Shown piece after piece: positions 32,427-40,576 of a DNA stretch of 64,000 nt (positions within the stretch are counted from its first letter, which is position 1; each line of letters begins with the position of its first letter). The DNA is taken from NCBI GenBank assembly GCA_963611355.1, contig CAVDRM010000008.1, positions 10,258 to 74,257 on the forward strand. The letters are read 5' to 3'. Below the pieces are notes generated by a model. That model ran no database searches. It was not told the DNA's origin and saw nothing but the letters and a program-made list of their open reading frames with translations. The DNA comes from CAVDRM01 sp963611355. GTDB taxonomy: Bacteria; Bacillota; Clostridia; Christensenellales; Aristaeellaceae. The position numbers and the translations under genes are program-made.

Positions 32427-33290
32427 ATGATTTACACGTTGTTGGGAAAAACAGGCCGCAAGGTCAGCCGAATCGGTTTTGGCGGAGTCCCCGCCGGAGT
32501 GAAAAATTATGTAGAGGAATATGACCCCGAACGAAAGAACGACTATTCGGAAGGCGTAAAGGCCGTTCAAAGAGCTTATGAATTGGGCGTGAACTATTTT
32601 GATACGGCGCCCGGATACGGCAACGGCATGAGCGAGAGCATCATCGGCCAGGCGTTGGAAGGCGTGCCGGCATCACTGCTTTTTCTTGCAACCAAATTTC
32701 GCTATGCAGAGGATCCGGATCTGTTTCACTCTTTGGAAGGCAGTCTGAAACGCCTGAAACGGGACAGCGTCGATCTTCTGCAGATTCATGGAGATCATTA
32801 TACGCCGGGGCTGAATGAAATCATACTCAAGAAGGACGGGATTCTTGCTCAGATGATCAAGGCCAAAGAGCAGGGACTCATTCGGTACCTAGGTTTTACG
32901 GGCGAATGTCAAAACCCGTGTTTCTATCAATTGCTCGAAACGGATGCGTTCGATGTGATGCAGGTGCAGTACAACCTGCTGTTTCAGCATCCGTATGACC
33001 CATTTTTCAAAAGCGGCAGCATGTATGAGTGCAAAAAGCGCAACATGGGGATCGTTACCATGCGCTCGTTGACATCCGGAATTTTTCAAAAATGGATGAA
33101 GCTTATCCGGCCGGAGGATAATTTCGACTATTCCACCGCCCTGATCCAGTATGTACTCTCCAATCCCTTTGTAGATACGGCTCTGCTGGGAATGCGCAGT
33201 GCAGAGCAGGTGGAAAGGAACGTCCGAGCATGCATGGATCTGGAGCACCGCATTGATTTGGAAAAACTGCATCAAAGAAAGGTAGATTAA
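32427..33290 (+). CDS. Aldo/keto reductase
   Basis: NAD(P)H-dependent oxidoreductase of the AKR superfamily, 287 residues, interconverting a carbonyl and an alcohol, often on sugars or polyols. The catalytic tetrad is visible: Asp in NYFDTAPGYG, Tyr in the same motif, Lys in FLATKFRY, His in LLQIHGDHY. A TIM barrel is expected. The C-terminal RSAEQVERNVRA is typical. It is the first gene of the enzyme block after the divergent LysR regulator, and the hydrolase gene follows one base after its stop. The substrate is unknown. Confidence 0.93.
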   Translation: MIYTLLGKTGRKVSRIGFGGVPAGVKNYVEEYDPERKNDYSEGVKAVQRAYELGVNYFDTAPGYGNGMSESIIGQALEGVPASLLFLATKFRYAEDPDLFHSLEGSLKRLKRDSVDLLQIHGDHYTPGLNEIILKKDGILAQMIKAKEQGLIRYLGFTGECQNPCFYQLLETDAFDVMQVQYNLLFQHPYDPFFKSGSMYECKKRNMGIVTMRSLTSGIFQKWMKLIRPEDNFDYSTALIQYVLSNPFVDTALLGMRSAEQVERNVRACMDLEHRIDLEKLHQRKVD

Positions 33291-33291
33291 A

Positions 33292-33933
33292 ATGGTTGAA
33301 TGGACGCTCCTCAATTTGGGGCAAATCAGCCGCAATCGCTATTGGGGAGAGGCGGACGACCGTGTGTATCGCCCCGGCATTTGCAATGGTGTCGTACTGC
33401 GGGATAAAAAACAGAATATTCTGGTAGATCCGCCTTTTTCGAACGAGAAAATGCTTCAAGTGCTGGATGCCCGCGCAGGGCTGAAACCTCAGGATATCCA
33501 TACGGTGTTCATTACGCACGGGCATGTGGACCATTTTGAAGGACTTTCTTTTTTTCCTAAGGCCAGATGGGTCTGTTATGCCCCGGATCATGAACGGATT
33601 GCAGCGCTTCTTGAAAAACGCGGTCTGGATGGCGGGCGGCTGGAGAAGGTTTCCGAAAGTCTGACCGAGTCGATTTGGGTGGCCCCGTTGCCGGGACATA
33701 CACGGGGAAGCGCGGGTCTTCTTTTTCCTTCTTGGGAGGGAAGGGTATTGGTGGCAGGGGATGCCGTAATGACACGCGATTTTTACTGTGACCGGCATGG
33801 GTACTACATCAGCGAAGATCAGCCGCAATCCGCTCGGACGATCGATTGGATAGCCCTGAACGCTGATGTAGTCATTCCGGGACATGATAATTACTTTTTG
33901 ACGGCAGCAACGAAATTTAACAGGGAGAAGTAA
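33292..33933 (+). CDS. Metallo-beta-lactamase-fold hydrolase
   Basis: A 213-residue MBL-fold protein. Metal ligands: FITHGHVDHFEG (HxHxDH), His in PLPGHTRGSAG, Asp in LVAGDAVMT and a C-terminal His in IPGHDNYF, so a complete dinuclear site. Family members include lactonases, glyoxalase II and other hydrolases. Next to an aldo/keto reductase and two dehydrogenases a lactonase role, opening a lactone made by sugar oxidation, is a reasonable inference but unproven. RBS AAAGG. Confidence 0.9.
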   Translation: MVEWTLLNLGQISRNRYWGEADDRVYRPGICNGVVLRDKKQNILVDPPFSNEKMLQVLDARAGLKPQDIHTVFITHGHVDHFEGLSFFPKARWVCYAPDHERIAALLEKRGLDGGRLEKVSESLTESIWVAPLPGHTRGSAGLLFPSWEGRVLVAGDAVMTRDFYCDRHGYYISEDQPQSARTIDWIALNADVVIPGHDNYFLTAATKFNREK

Positions 33934-33936
33934 GCA

Positions 33937-35244
33937 ATGAAAACGGTTTTTTATCCTGCAAAAGAACTGCCGGTACTGGCAGAGGTAGAGGTACTCGTCG
34001 TCGGCAGCGGACCTGCGGGAATTGCGGCGGCTGTAGCCAGCGCCAGAACCGGCGCCAAGACAATGCTGGCGGAACGTTACGGCTGCTTTGGCGGAGCTCT
34101 GTCAGTAGGACAGGTGGAATCCTATACATGGTATTTTAATGCCAATACCTATACGGCTCAAGGCATTTCCAAAGAAATCGAGGAACGTATGATTGCCTGC
34201 GGCGGTACACAGCACGATGACCGCGGAATCGGCAATTTTATCAATCCGGAGCAGTACAAGTATATGCTTGACTGCTGGATCAAGGAAGAGGGCATTCAGC
34301 CGCTGCTTCATACGCTGGTGGTAGATGTCATCATGGAAGGCGAAAAGCTGCTGGGAGTTGTTGTGGAAAACAAATCGGGGCGCTTTGTCATTTTGGCCGA
34401 CCGAGTCGTGGATGCTACGGGCGATGGAGATGTGGCCGCGAGAGCCGGCGCATCGTTTGAAAAGGGCTTTCAAAACAATGGCAGGGTTCTTCCGGTAACG
34501 ATGGTATTCGGTGTCTCTGGTGTGGATGTAAAAATGTTCCGGGAGTATATCGAAACGCATCCGGAAATGACAAACCCTGATACACACGGCTTGAAATTGC
34601 CCTTCCGACGCGCCAAAGCGGATGGGAAATGGCCGGTGGAGAGGGACGGCGGCGCATGGAAGGAACTGACACCCAATGGAGAATTTACCAGTCTGAACCT
34701 TACTCTTGAAAATGGGATAGACGGTACGAATGTGTGGGATCTGACTCATGCGGAGATGGAAGGCCGTCAGCAGGTCATGTGGGCGGTTGATGTATTGCGC
34801 GATTACGCAAAGGAAATCGGCTTTGGAAATTGTACGCTTCGTTCCATGGCCGGTCAAATCGGGATTCGCGAAACACGCCGTATCAAAGGAGAATATAGCA
34901 TCTGCCGAAAGGATGTGCTGGGGCATTCCGTTTTTCCCGATACCATTGGCGTTTATACGACCTTTATTGATGGAGAAGTCGTTTCGAAGGATGACGCACA
35001 TTTTGAATTGCCATATCGGATGCTTCTGCCCCAGAAAATCGATAATTTGCTGGTAGCGGGCCGCTGTGCTTCTTGTGAGGACGATGCCATTCAAACGGTG
35101 CGCATGATGGTGTGCTGCGCGACGACCGGTCAGGCAGCCGGCACAGCCTGCGCAATGTCCGCAATGCAGAAGGTCTCTCTGCGCGAACTGGAAATCCGGC
35201 AGCTTCAGGAGCGGCTGATTCAGGACGGAGTACGCATCCATTAA
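33937..35244 (+). CDS. FAD-dependent oxidoreductase
   Basis: A 435-residue flavoprotein of the FAD_oxidored type. The N-terminal dinucleotide fold is VLVVGSGPAGIAAAVASART (about residues 18-37), followed by AERYGCFGGALSVGQV, and the FAD-closing C-terminal motif is LLVAGRCASCEDDAIQTVRM. Relatives oxidise or reduce diverse organic acids and alcohols; electron partner and substrate are unknown. No signal peptide, so cytoplasmic. It starts three bases after the hydrolase gene with RBS GGGAG and forms one operon with its neighbours. Confidence 0.92.
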   Translation: MKTVFYPAKELPVLAEVEVLVVGSGPAGIAAAVASARTGAKTMLAERYGCFGGALSVGQVESYTWYFNANTYTAQGISKEIEERMIACGGTQHDDRGIGNFINPEQYKYMLDCWIKEEGIQPLLHTLVVDVIMEGEKLLGVVVENKSGRFVILADRVVDATGDGDVAARAGASFEKGFQNNGRVLPVTMVFGVSGVDVKMFREYIETHPEMTNPDTHGLKLPFRRAKADGKWPVERDGGAWKELTPNGEFTSLNLTLENGIDGTNVWDLTHAEMEGRQQVMWAVDVLRDYAKEIGFGNCTLRSMAGQIGIRETRRIKGEYSICRKDVLGHSVFPDTIGVYTTFIDGEVVSKDDAHFELPYRMLLPQKIDNLLVAGRCASCEDDAIQTVRMMVCCATTGQAAGTACAMSAMQKVSLRELEIRQLQERLIQDGVRIH

Positions 35245-35269
35245 CCGGCAAATGGGAGGCAAGGCACCT

Positions 35270-36235
35270 GTGAAAAAAATCGTTGTACTTGACGGCTATA
35301 CTGAAAATCCCGGTGATTTAAGTTGGGACGGCCTGCGTCAATTGGGAGAAGTGACCGTGTATGACCGCACTTCCTACCAAGATGCGCCCGTTATTGCGCA
35401 GCGCATAGGCGATGCTGAAATCGTTGTGACGAACAAAACACCCATTAAAAAAACAACGATGGATCAATGCCGGAACATTCGGCTGATTGCTGTGCTGGCC
35501 ACAGGCTATAATGTGGTAGATTGCGTCTGCGCAAGGGAAAAAGAAATTACGGTGGTGAATGTGCCGGCTTACGGAACGATGGCCGTCAGTCAATATGCCA
35601 TCGCATTATTGCTGGAAGTTTGTCATCACATCGGGCATCATAGCCGGAGCGTGTACGCGGGCGAATGGGCTGATAACGCCGACTGGTGCTATTGGGATTA
35701 TCCGTTGATAGAATTGGATGGCAAGACCATTGGCATCATCGGCTTCGGGCGCATTGGTCAGTCTGTAGGACGTATCGCCGGAGCGCTTGGCATGAAGGTG
35801 CTGGCTTATGACCTACATCCGAATGCTTCAGGACGCGAGATCGCCGAGTATGTGTCCATGGAGCGGCTCGTTACGGAGTCTGACGTTATCTCGCTTCATT
35901 GCAATCTAACGCCTGAGAACACCGGTCTAATCAACAAAAATCTCATTGCTAAAATGAAGAACGGTGTGATTCTTATCAACAACGCAAGAGGACAATTGAT
36001 TGTGGAACAGGATGTTGCGGACGCGCTGAATAGCGGAAAAATGGCGGGCGCTGGTCTGGATGTAGTCTATACCGAACCAATCTGCAGTGATAATCCTCTG
36101 CTGAAAGCCAAGAATTGCATCATTACACCTCATATCTCCTGGGCACCAAGGGAGAGCCGCCAGCGAATCATGGATTGCACGGTCTCTAATATCAGAGCCT
36201 TTCTGAACGGACATCCGATAAACAGGGTAAATTAA
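35270..36235 (+). CDS. D-2-hydroxyacid dehydrogenase (NAD-dependent)
   Basis: A 321-residue member of the D-isomer-specific 2-hydroxyacid dehydrogenase family (glycerate/phosphoglycerate/lactate dehydrogenase-like). Seen: the NAD fold GIIGFGRIGQSVGRIA with acidic Asp in VLAYDLHP (NAD preference), and catalytic Arg in INNARGQLIV, Glu in VYTEPI and His in ITPHISWAP. GTG 35270 was chosen because GGGAGG lies about 10 bases before it; an ATG at 35252 overlaps that RBS. Last gene of the island. It probably interconverts a 2-oxo acid and a 2-hydroxy acid in the pathway. Confidence 0.94.
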   Translation: MKKIVVLDGYTENPGDLSWDGLRQLGEVTVYDRTSYQDAPVIAQRIGDAEIVVTNKTPIKKTTMDQCRNIRLIAVLATGYNVVDCVCAREKEITVVNVPAYGTMAVSQYAIALLLEVCHHIGHHSRSVYAGEWADNADWCYWDYPLIELDGKTIGIIGFGRIGQSVGRIAGALGMKVLAYDLHPNASGREIAEYVSMERLVTESDVISLHCNLTPENTGLINKNLIAKMKNGVILINNARGQLIVEQDVADALNSGKMAGAGLDVVYTEPICSDNPLLKAKNCIITPHISWAPRESRQRIMDCTVSNIRAFLNGHPINRVN

Positions 36236-36833
36236 TAGACCGCTGTGCCGAAATGCGAACCGACGCATCATCGGCAAAATACAAACGGTCACTGCAGTCA
36301 TGCATATGCATTAGCCTGCCGAAACATGAAACGACAAGCTGATCCGTAAAGGCTCTCCTGCTCTCGAAACAGAACGAACAGCAGGCGCGTATGCCTGAAA
36401 AAAGTTCAGCAGCCTGCTTCTCTGTATAAACAAGGAACAAACGTGCGGCAAAAAAGCGTTTGTGTATTCTGCACCCCTGTACAGGGCATGGATGCTTACT
36501 TTCATGCCCTGTTTTCCTCTGGCTCGTCATCACGTTTGGATATATCGTGCCGTTGGCTGCGTCCGGCATGATTTTGACAGAATCAAAATCGCTGTCGTTG
36601 ACCTATTTCAGCCAAACCGTCTGCCGGATGCCCGTTGCGAACGTGTAGCTGCATCCGGCAGCGTGGTAACGGTGGCTTTTTTGCCGGATGTCTTGCGGCC
36701 GCTGCGAAGCAGATCGTCAGCGAAAACCACCGGCGTTTTTTTCCATGACTGCAGAGCGGCGGTGATTTCAAATCTTCTTCTATGCTCTTTTTGCAATCCC
36801 TCTTCAAACAAACGTGAAAAAACGTTTTTTGTG
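36236..36833. other. Intergenic region between converging operons
   Basis: About 600 bases between the plus-strand island and the minus-strand nucleoside transporter. It contains the terminator at 36481-36515 and, next to the minus-strand operon end, the 14-base palindrome AAAAAACGTTTTTT (about 36818-36831), which could help end that transcript. The remaining open frames lack RBS and recognisable similarity. Confidence 0.5.
36481..36515 (+). terminator. Terminator downstream of the catabolic island
   Basis: Perfect arms ACAGGGCATG (36481-36490) and CATGCCCTGT (36503-36512) and a T tail (36512-36515). The arm and loop beginning GGGCATGGATG resemble the hairpin at 29642-29676 at the other end of the island. 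Confidence 0.75.
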
Positions 36834-37829
36834 TTATCGCTCTTCGCGGAAGTACGGCAAGCCCAAGCTCATCGGCGGCTGATCCTCGCGCTTTCTGCGC
36901 AGAGAGGTGATGCACAGCACGATGATGGTCACGACATAGGGGAGCATTTTGTACAGTTCCTTGACCGCCAAATTCATGCCGGAGGGGATGTACATATGCA
37001 GGATGTACAGACCGCCGAAGAGAATGGATGACAGCACGCCCACATTCGGCCGCCAGATGGTGAAGATGACCAGCGAAATGGCCAGCCAGCCGCGGTCGCC
37101 GAAGGCGTTGTTCGACCAAACGCCGCTTGCATAGTCCATAACGTAGTACAGGCCGCCCAAGCCGGCAATCATGCAGCCGACACAGGTGGCGACGTACTTA
37201 TAGCGCGTGACGTTAAGGCCCGCAGCGTCTGCCGTGTTCGGGCTTTCGCCGACGGCGCGAAGGTGAAGGCCGACCCGCGTATGGCACAGCACAAAGGACG
37301 CGACAAGTGCGATGAAGATGGCCAGATATACCATAAAGCCGTAGGACAGGAAGATTTGGCCAAACCAGCCCAAATTTTCCGCAAACGGGAGCGGCTGATG
37401 GAAGAACTGGCTCGTGGAGGACAGGGCGATGGACGGCACATCGCTGCCGGACAGCTTGATGAGGGAGCCGCCGAAGAAGTTGCCGATGCCGACGCCGAAG
37501 GTGGTCATGGCAAGACCAGTGACATTCTGATTGGCGCGCAAGGTGACGGTCAGGAAACAATAGAGAAGCCCCATGAGCAGAGAGCCTAAAAGACAGGTGG
37601 AAAGCGGGATGGCGACGGCGGGGAAGGCGGCGATGTCCGCCTTGCTCACCAAGGACTGCTCATAGAAGAACGCGCCGATGACGCCGCAGATGCCGCCCAC
37701 ATACATAACGCCCGGAATGCCCAGATTCAGGTTTCCGCTCTTTTGCGTGAGCGTCTCGCCCGTGCTGCCCAGCAGCAGCGGGATGCCCTGCACCACCGCA
37801 CGGGGAATGAACGAAACAAAATCAAACAT
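36834..37829 (-). CDS. Nucleoside-type ABC transporter permease (YufQ/NupQ-like)
   Basis: Membrane subunit of a BMP-dependent importer for purine nucleosides, 331 residues. It has many hydrophobic helices, the phrase TLTQKSGNLNLGIPGVMYVG characteristic of the NupQ/YufQ group, and VGLHLRAVGESPNTADAAGL, the cytoplasmic loop that contacts the ATPase. ATG 37829 (MFDFVSFIPRAV) was chosen; it overlaps the end of the previous permease gene by 8 bases. Last gene of the xpt operon. Confidence 0.94.
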   Translation of the reverse strand: MFDFVSFIPRAVVQGIPLLLGSTGETLTQKSGNLNLGIPGVMYVGGICGVIGAFFYEQSLVSKADIAAFPAVAIPLSTCLLGSLLMGLLYCFLTVTLRANQNVTGLAMTTFGVGIGNFFGGSLIKLSGSDVPSIALSSTSQFFHQPLPFAENLGWFGQIFLSYGFMVYLAIFIALVASFVLCHTRVGLHLRAVGESPNTADAAGLNVTRYKYVATCVGCMIAGLGGLYYVMDYASGVWSNNAFGDRGWLAISLVIFTIWRPNVGVLSSILFGGLYILHMYIPSGMNLAVKELYKMLPYVVTIIVLCITSLRRKREDQPPMSLGLPYFREER

Positions 37830-38934
37830 GCATCTGCTCCTCCTTTGCGGCGGACTTTCTGAAATTAACCTTGTAGGTGATGAAGAACTCGCAGCCGATG
37901 ATGAAGAAGAGAATGACACCCGTTAAGATATCGGAGAAGGATTTATTCAGGTTGAATTTGGTGGAGATGTCGCTTGCGCCCCTGTCCAAGAAAACGAGCA
38001 GGAGACTGGTCAAAATCATGAAGATGGGGTTGAACTTCGCCAGCCAAGCGACCATGACGGCGGTGAAGCCGCGCCCGTCCACCAGGGTGGTGGTCAGGGT
38101 GTGGTTTGTGCCGCCGGTCAGCAGGAAGCCCGCAATGCCGCACATCGCGCCCGACAAAAGCATGGTGCGGATGATAACGCTGTCCACCTTGATGCCCACA
38201 TAGCGGGCGGTGCGCTCGCTCTCGCCGACCACGGAGATTTCGTAGCCGTGCTTGGAGTAGGTCAGGTAGCAGTACAGCGCCACGCACAGGATAAGCACGA
38301 TGATGATATTCAGCAGGTACTTCTGCCCGAAAACTGTGGGCAGCCAGCCGATGTTTGTATTGGGGTTGATGATGCCGATTTGTCCGGAGCCTTTCGGCGA
38401 CTCCCATACGACGCAGAAATAGGCGACAAGCTGCGTGGCAACATAGTTCATCATCAGCGTGAACAGCGTCTCGTTTGTGTTCCATTTGGCACGGAAAATG
38501 GCGGGAATCAGCGCCCAAATTGCGCCCGCTGCCATGCTGCTCAGCGCCATGCAGAGGATGACCGCCCAGTTGGGCATCACGTCGCGGAGCAAAATCATGC
38601 AGGCTGCGGAGGTCAGGCAGCCGATGAGCGTCTGCCCCTCGCCGCCGATATTCCAAAAGCGCATCCGGAATGCGGGTGTGACCGCCAAGGACACGCACAG
38701 CAGCATGGCGACATCCTGAAATGTGACCCATGTTTTTCTCGCCTTGCCGAACGCGCCCGTGAACATTGCGCCGTAAATCTGGAAGGGGTTTTCGCCTGTC
38801 ATGGCCACGCAGATGAGGGCGCAGACGATGAGCGCCAGCGCGATGGCGGCCACACGGACGAGCAGCGCCCGCCGCCACGTCATGTCAACCCGTTTGGTAA
38901 TATGAATAAACGGCTCTTTTCCTGCCTCACGCAT
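37822..38934 (-). CDS. Nucleoside-type ABC transporter permease (YufP/NupP-like)
   Basis: Partner permease, 370 residues. Seen: NIGGEGQTLIGCLTSAACMI, NETLFTLMMNYVATQLVAYF and the loop HGYEISVVGESERTARYVGI, all typical of the NupP/YufP group. About ten helices are expected. ATG 38934 overlaps the ATPase stop by 8 bases, consistent with coupled translation. Confidence 0.94.
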   Translation of the reverse strand: MREAGKEPFIHITKRVDMTWRRALLVRVAAIALALIVCALICVAMTGENPFQIYGAMFTGAFGKARKTWVTFQDVAMLLCVSLAVTPAFRMRFWNIGGEGQTLIGCLTSAACMILLRDVMPNWAVILCMALSSMAAGAIWALIPAIFRAKWNTNETLFTLMMNYVATQLVAYFCVVWESPKGSGQIGIINPNTNIGWLPTVFGQKYLLNIIIVLILCVALYCYLTYSKHGYEISVVGESERTARYVGIKVDSVIIRTMLLSGAMCGIAGFLLTGGTNHTLTTTLVDGRGFTAVMVAWLAKFNPIFMILTSLLLVFLDRGASDISTKFNLNKSFSDILTGVILFFIIGCEFFITYKVNFRKSAAKEEQMHV

Positions 38935-40456
38935 CCTGCTTCCCTCCCACATGCGTCATCATCATGCCGATTTCCCGCTTGGTCGCGCCGCGTCCCTCGA
39001 CAATGCCGCTGACCTTGCCGCCGCACAAAACCAGAATACGGTCAGCCAGCTCCACCAGCACGTCCAAGTCCTCGCCCACATACACAACGGCGACGCCGGA
39101 TTTCTTCTGCTGATTGATGAGGTCATAAATGGTATAGGAGGAATTGATGTCCAAGCCGCGCACGGCGTAGGCAGTCAGCAGCACGGTGGGGGCGGAGGTG
39201 ATTTCACGCCCGACCAGCACCTTCTGCACATTGCCGCCGGAGAGACGGCGTACGGGGGTGGACAGGCTCGGCGTGCTGACCTCTAACTCCCGCACGACAT
39301 TCTCGGCGACCTTGCGCGGGAAATTGCGGTCGATGAAGGGGGAATGGCCGCGCCTGAAGGAACGAAGAAGCATATTGCTCGTCAGGTCCATGCTGGCGAC
39401 CAAGCCCATGCCCAAGCGGTCTTCCGGCACAAAGGAAAGGGATACGCCCATATCCTGAATTTTGAGCGGGTCCTTGCCGATGAGCTGCTCGCGCCTGCCG
39501 TCATCTTCCACATAGCAGATGCTGCCCGCTTCGGCAGGCTGAAGGCCAGCAATGGCCTCCAACAGCTCCTTTTGGCCGGAGCCGGCGATGCCCGCAATGC
39601 CCAGGATTTCGCCGGAATTGGCGGTGAAGGACACATGGTCGAGCTTGACGATGCCCTCCTCGTTGCGCACGGTCAGGTCTTTGACCTCGATGCGCGGCTT
39701 CGGATTGACGGGGTTCGGACGTTCGATGTTTAAGGTGACGGCGTGGCCTACCATCAGGTTGGTCATTTCCTGCGGGGTGGTGCCGGCGGTCTTCAGGCTG
39801 CCAACATATTGCCCTTTGCGCAAAATCGCCACGCGGTCGGACAGCGCCTCCACCTCGTGCATTTTATGCGTGATGATGATGATGGCCTTGCCCGCATTGC
39901 GCATATTGCGCAGGACGGAAAACAGCTTATCCGTTTCCTGCGGGGTCAAAACGGCGGTCGGCTCGTCCAAAATGAGAATTTCCGCGCCGCGGTACAGCAC
40001 TTTGATGATTTCAACCGTCTGCTTCTGCGAAACGGACATTTCGTAAATCTTCTGGTTGGGGTCGATATCAAAGCCGTAGGCCGTGCAGATATTGCGGATT
40101 TTTTGCACGGCGGCCTTCATGTCCAGCTTTTCATGCAGACCCAGCACGATGTTTTCGGCGGCGGTGAACACGTCCACCAACTTAAAGTGCTGATGAATCA
40201 TGCCGATGCCGTACTTGAAGGCATCGCGGGGGGACGCGATGGTCACGGGCTTGCCGTTGACCAGAATTTCACCCTCGTCCGGAAAATAAATGCCGGACAG
40301 CATATTCATCAGAGAGGTCTTGCCGCTGCCGTTTTCGCCCAGCAGCGCGAGGATCTCCCCGTGGTAGATATCCAGATTGACGTGGTCGTTTGCAACCACG
40401 GGGCCGAAGCGCTTTGTGACATTGCGCATACTGATTGCGGCAACGGGCTCGCTCAA
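38927..40456 (-). CDS. Nucleoside ABC transporter ATPase with two nucleotide-binding domains (YufO/NupO-like)
   Basis: A 509-residue tandem ATPase powering the nucleoside importer. Domain 1 is complete: Walker A GENGSGKTS (about 40-48), signature MSVSQKQ and Walker B ILILDEPTAVLTPQE. Domain 2 has GIAGSGQKE, signature RLSGGNVQKVLVGREI and, in place of Walker B, VLLTAYAVRGLD, lacking the Asp-Glu pair, so it is probably not catalytic; domain 2 of this family is often degenerate. TTG 40456 was chosen because AAGGAG lies 8 bases before it. GTG 40465 overlaps that RBS and ATG 40429 is the other option. Confidence 0.92.
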   Translation of the reverse strand: MSEPVAAISMRNVTKRFGPVVANDHVNLDIYHGEILALLGENGSGKTSLMNMLSGIYFPDEGEILVNGKPVTIASPRDAFKYGIGMIHQHFKLVDVFTAAENIVLGLHEKLDMKAAVQKIRNICTAYGFDIDPNQKIYEMSVSQKQTVEIIKVLYRGAEILILDEPTAVLTPQETDKLFSVLRNMRNAGKAIIIITHKMHEVEALSDRVAILRKGQYVGSLKTAGTTPQEMTNLMVGHAVTLNIERPNPVNPKPRIEVKDLTVRNEEGIVKLDHVSFTANSGEILGIAGIAGSGQKELLEAIAGLQPAEAGSICYVEDDGRREQLIGKDPLKIQDMGVSLSFVPEDRLGMGLVASMDLTSNMLLRSFRRGHSPFIDRNFPRKVAENVVRELEVSTPSLSTPVRRLSGGNVQKVLVGREITSAPTVLLTAYAVRGLDINSSYTIYDLINQQKKSGVAVVYVGEDLDVLVELADRILVLCGGKVSGIVEGRGATKREIGMMMTHVGGKQDA

Positions 40457-40515
40457 GCGTGTCACTCCTTCTTATTTTATATCGCGGTCTCGCTATTTCG
40501 CATGGGTGTATTAAA

Positions 40516-40550
40516 TCGCCCCGACCCCATTATGGATGGGAACGGGGCGA
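40516..40550 (-). terminator. Hairpin between BMP-binding protein and ATPase genes
   Basis: Perfect arms TCGCCCCG and CGGGGCGA (40543-40550 and 40516-40523 on the minus strand), followed only by TTTAAT. Probably partial termination or mRNA protection that raises expression of the upstream binding protein. Confidence 0.6.
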
Positions 40551-40576
40551 ATGTGTTGTTCGAATGAAGGGGCTGC

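Noticed and set aside
36608..36811. A 67-codon minus-strand frame after the nucleoside permease gene
   Set aside because: Basic, low-similarity translation without RBS in a region with terminator elements.
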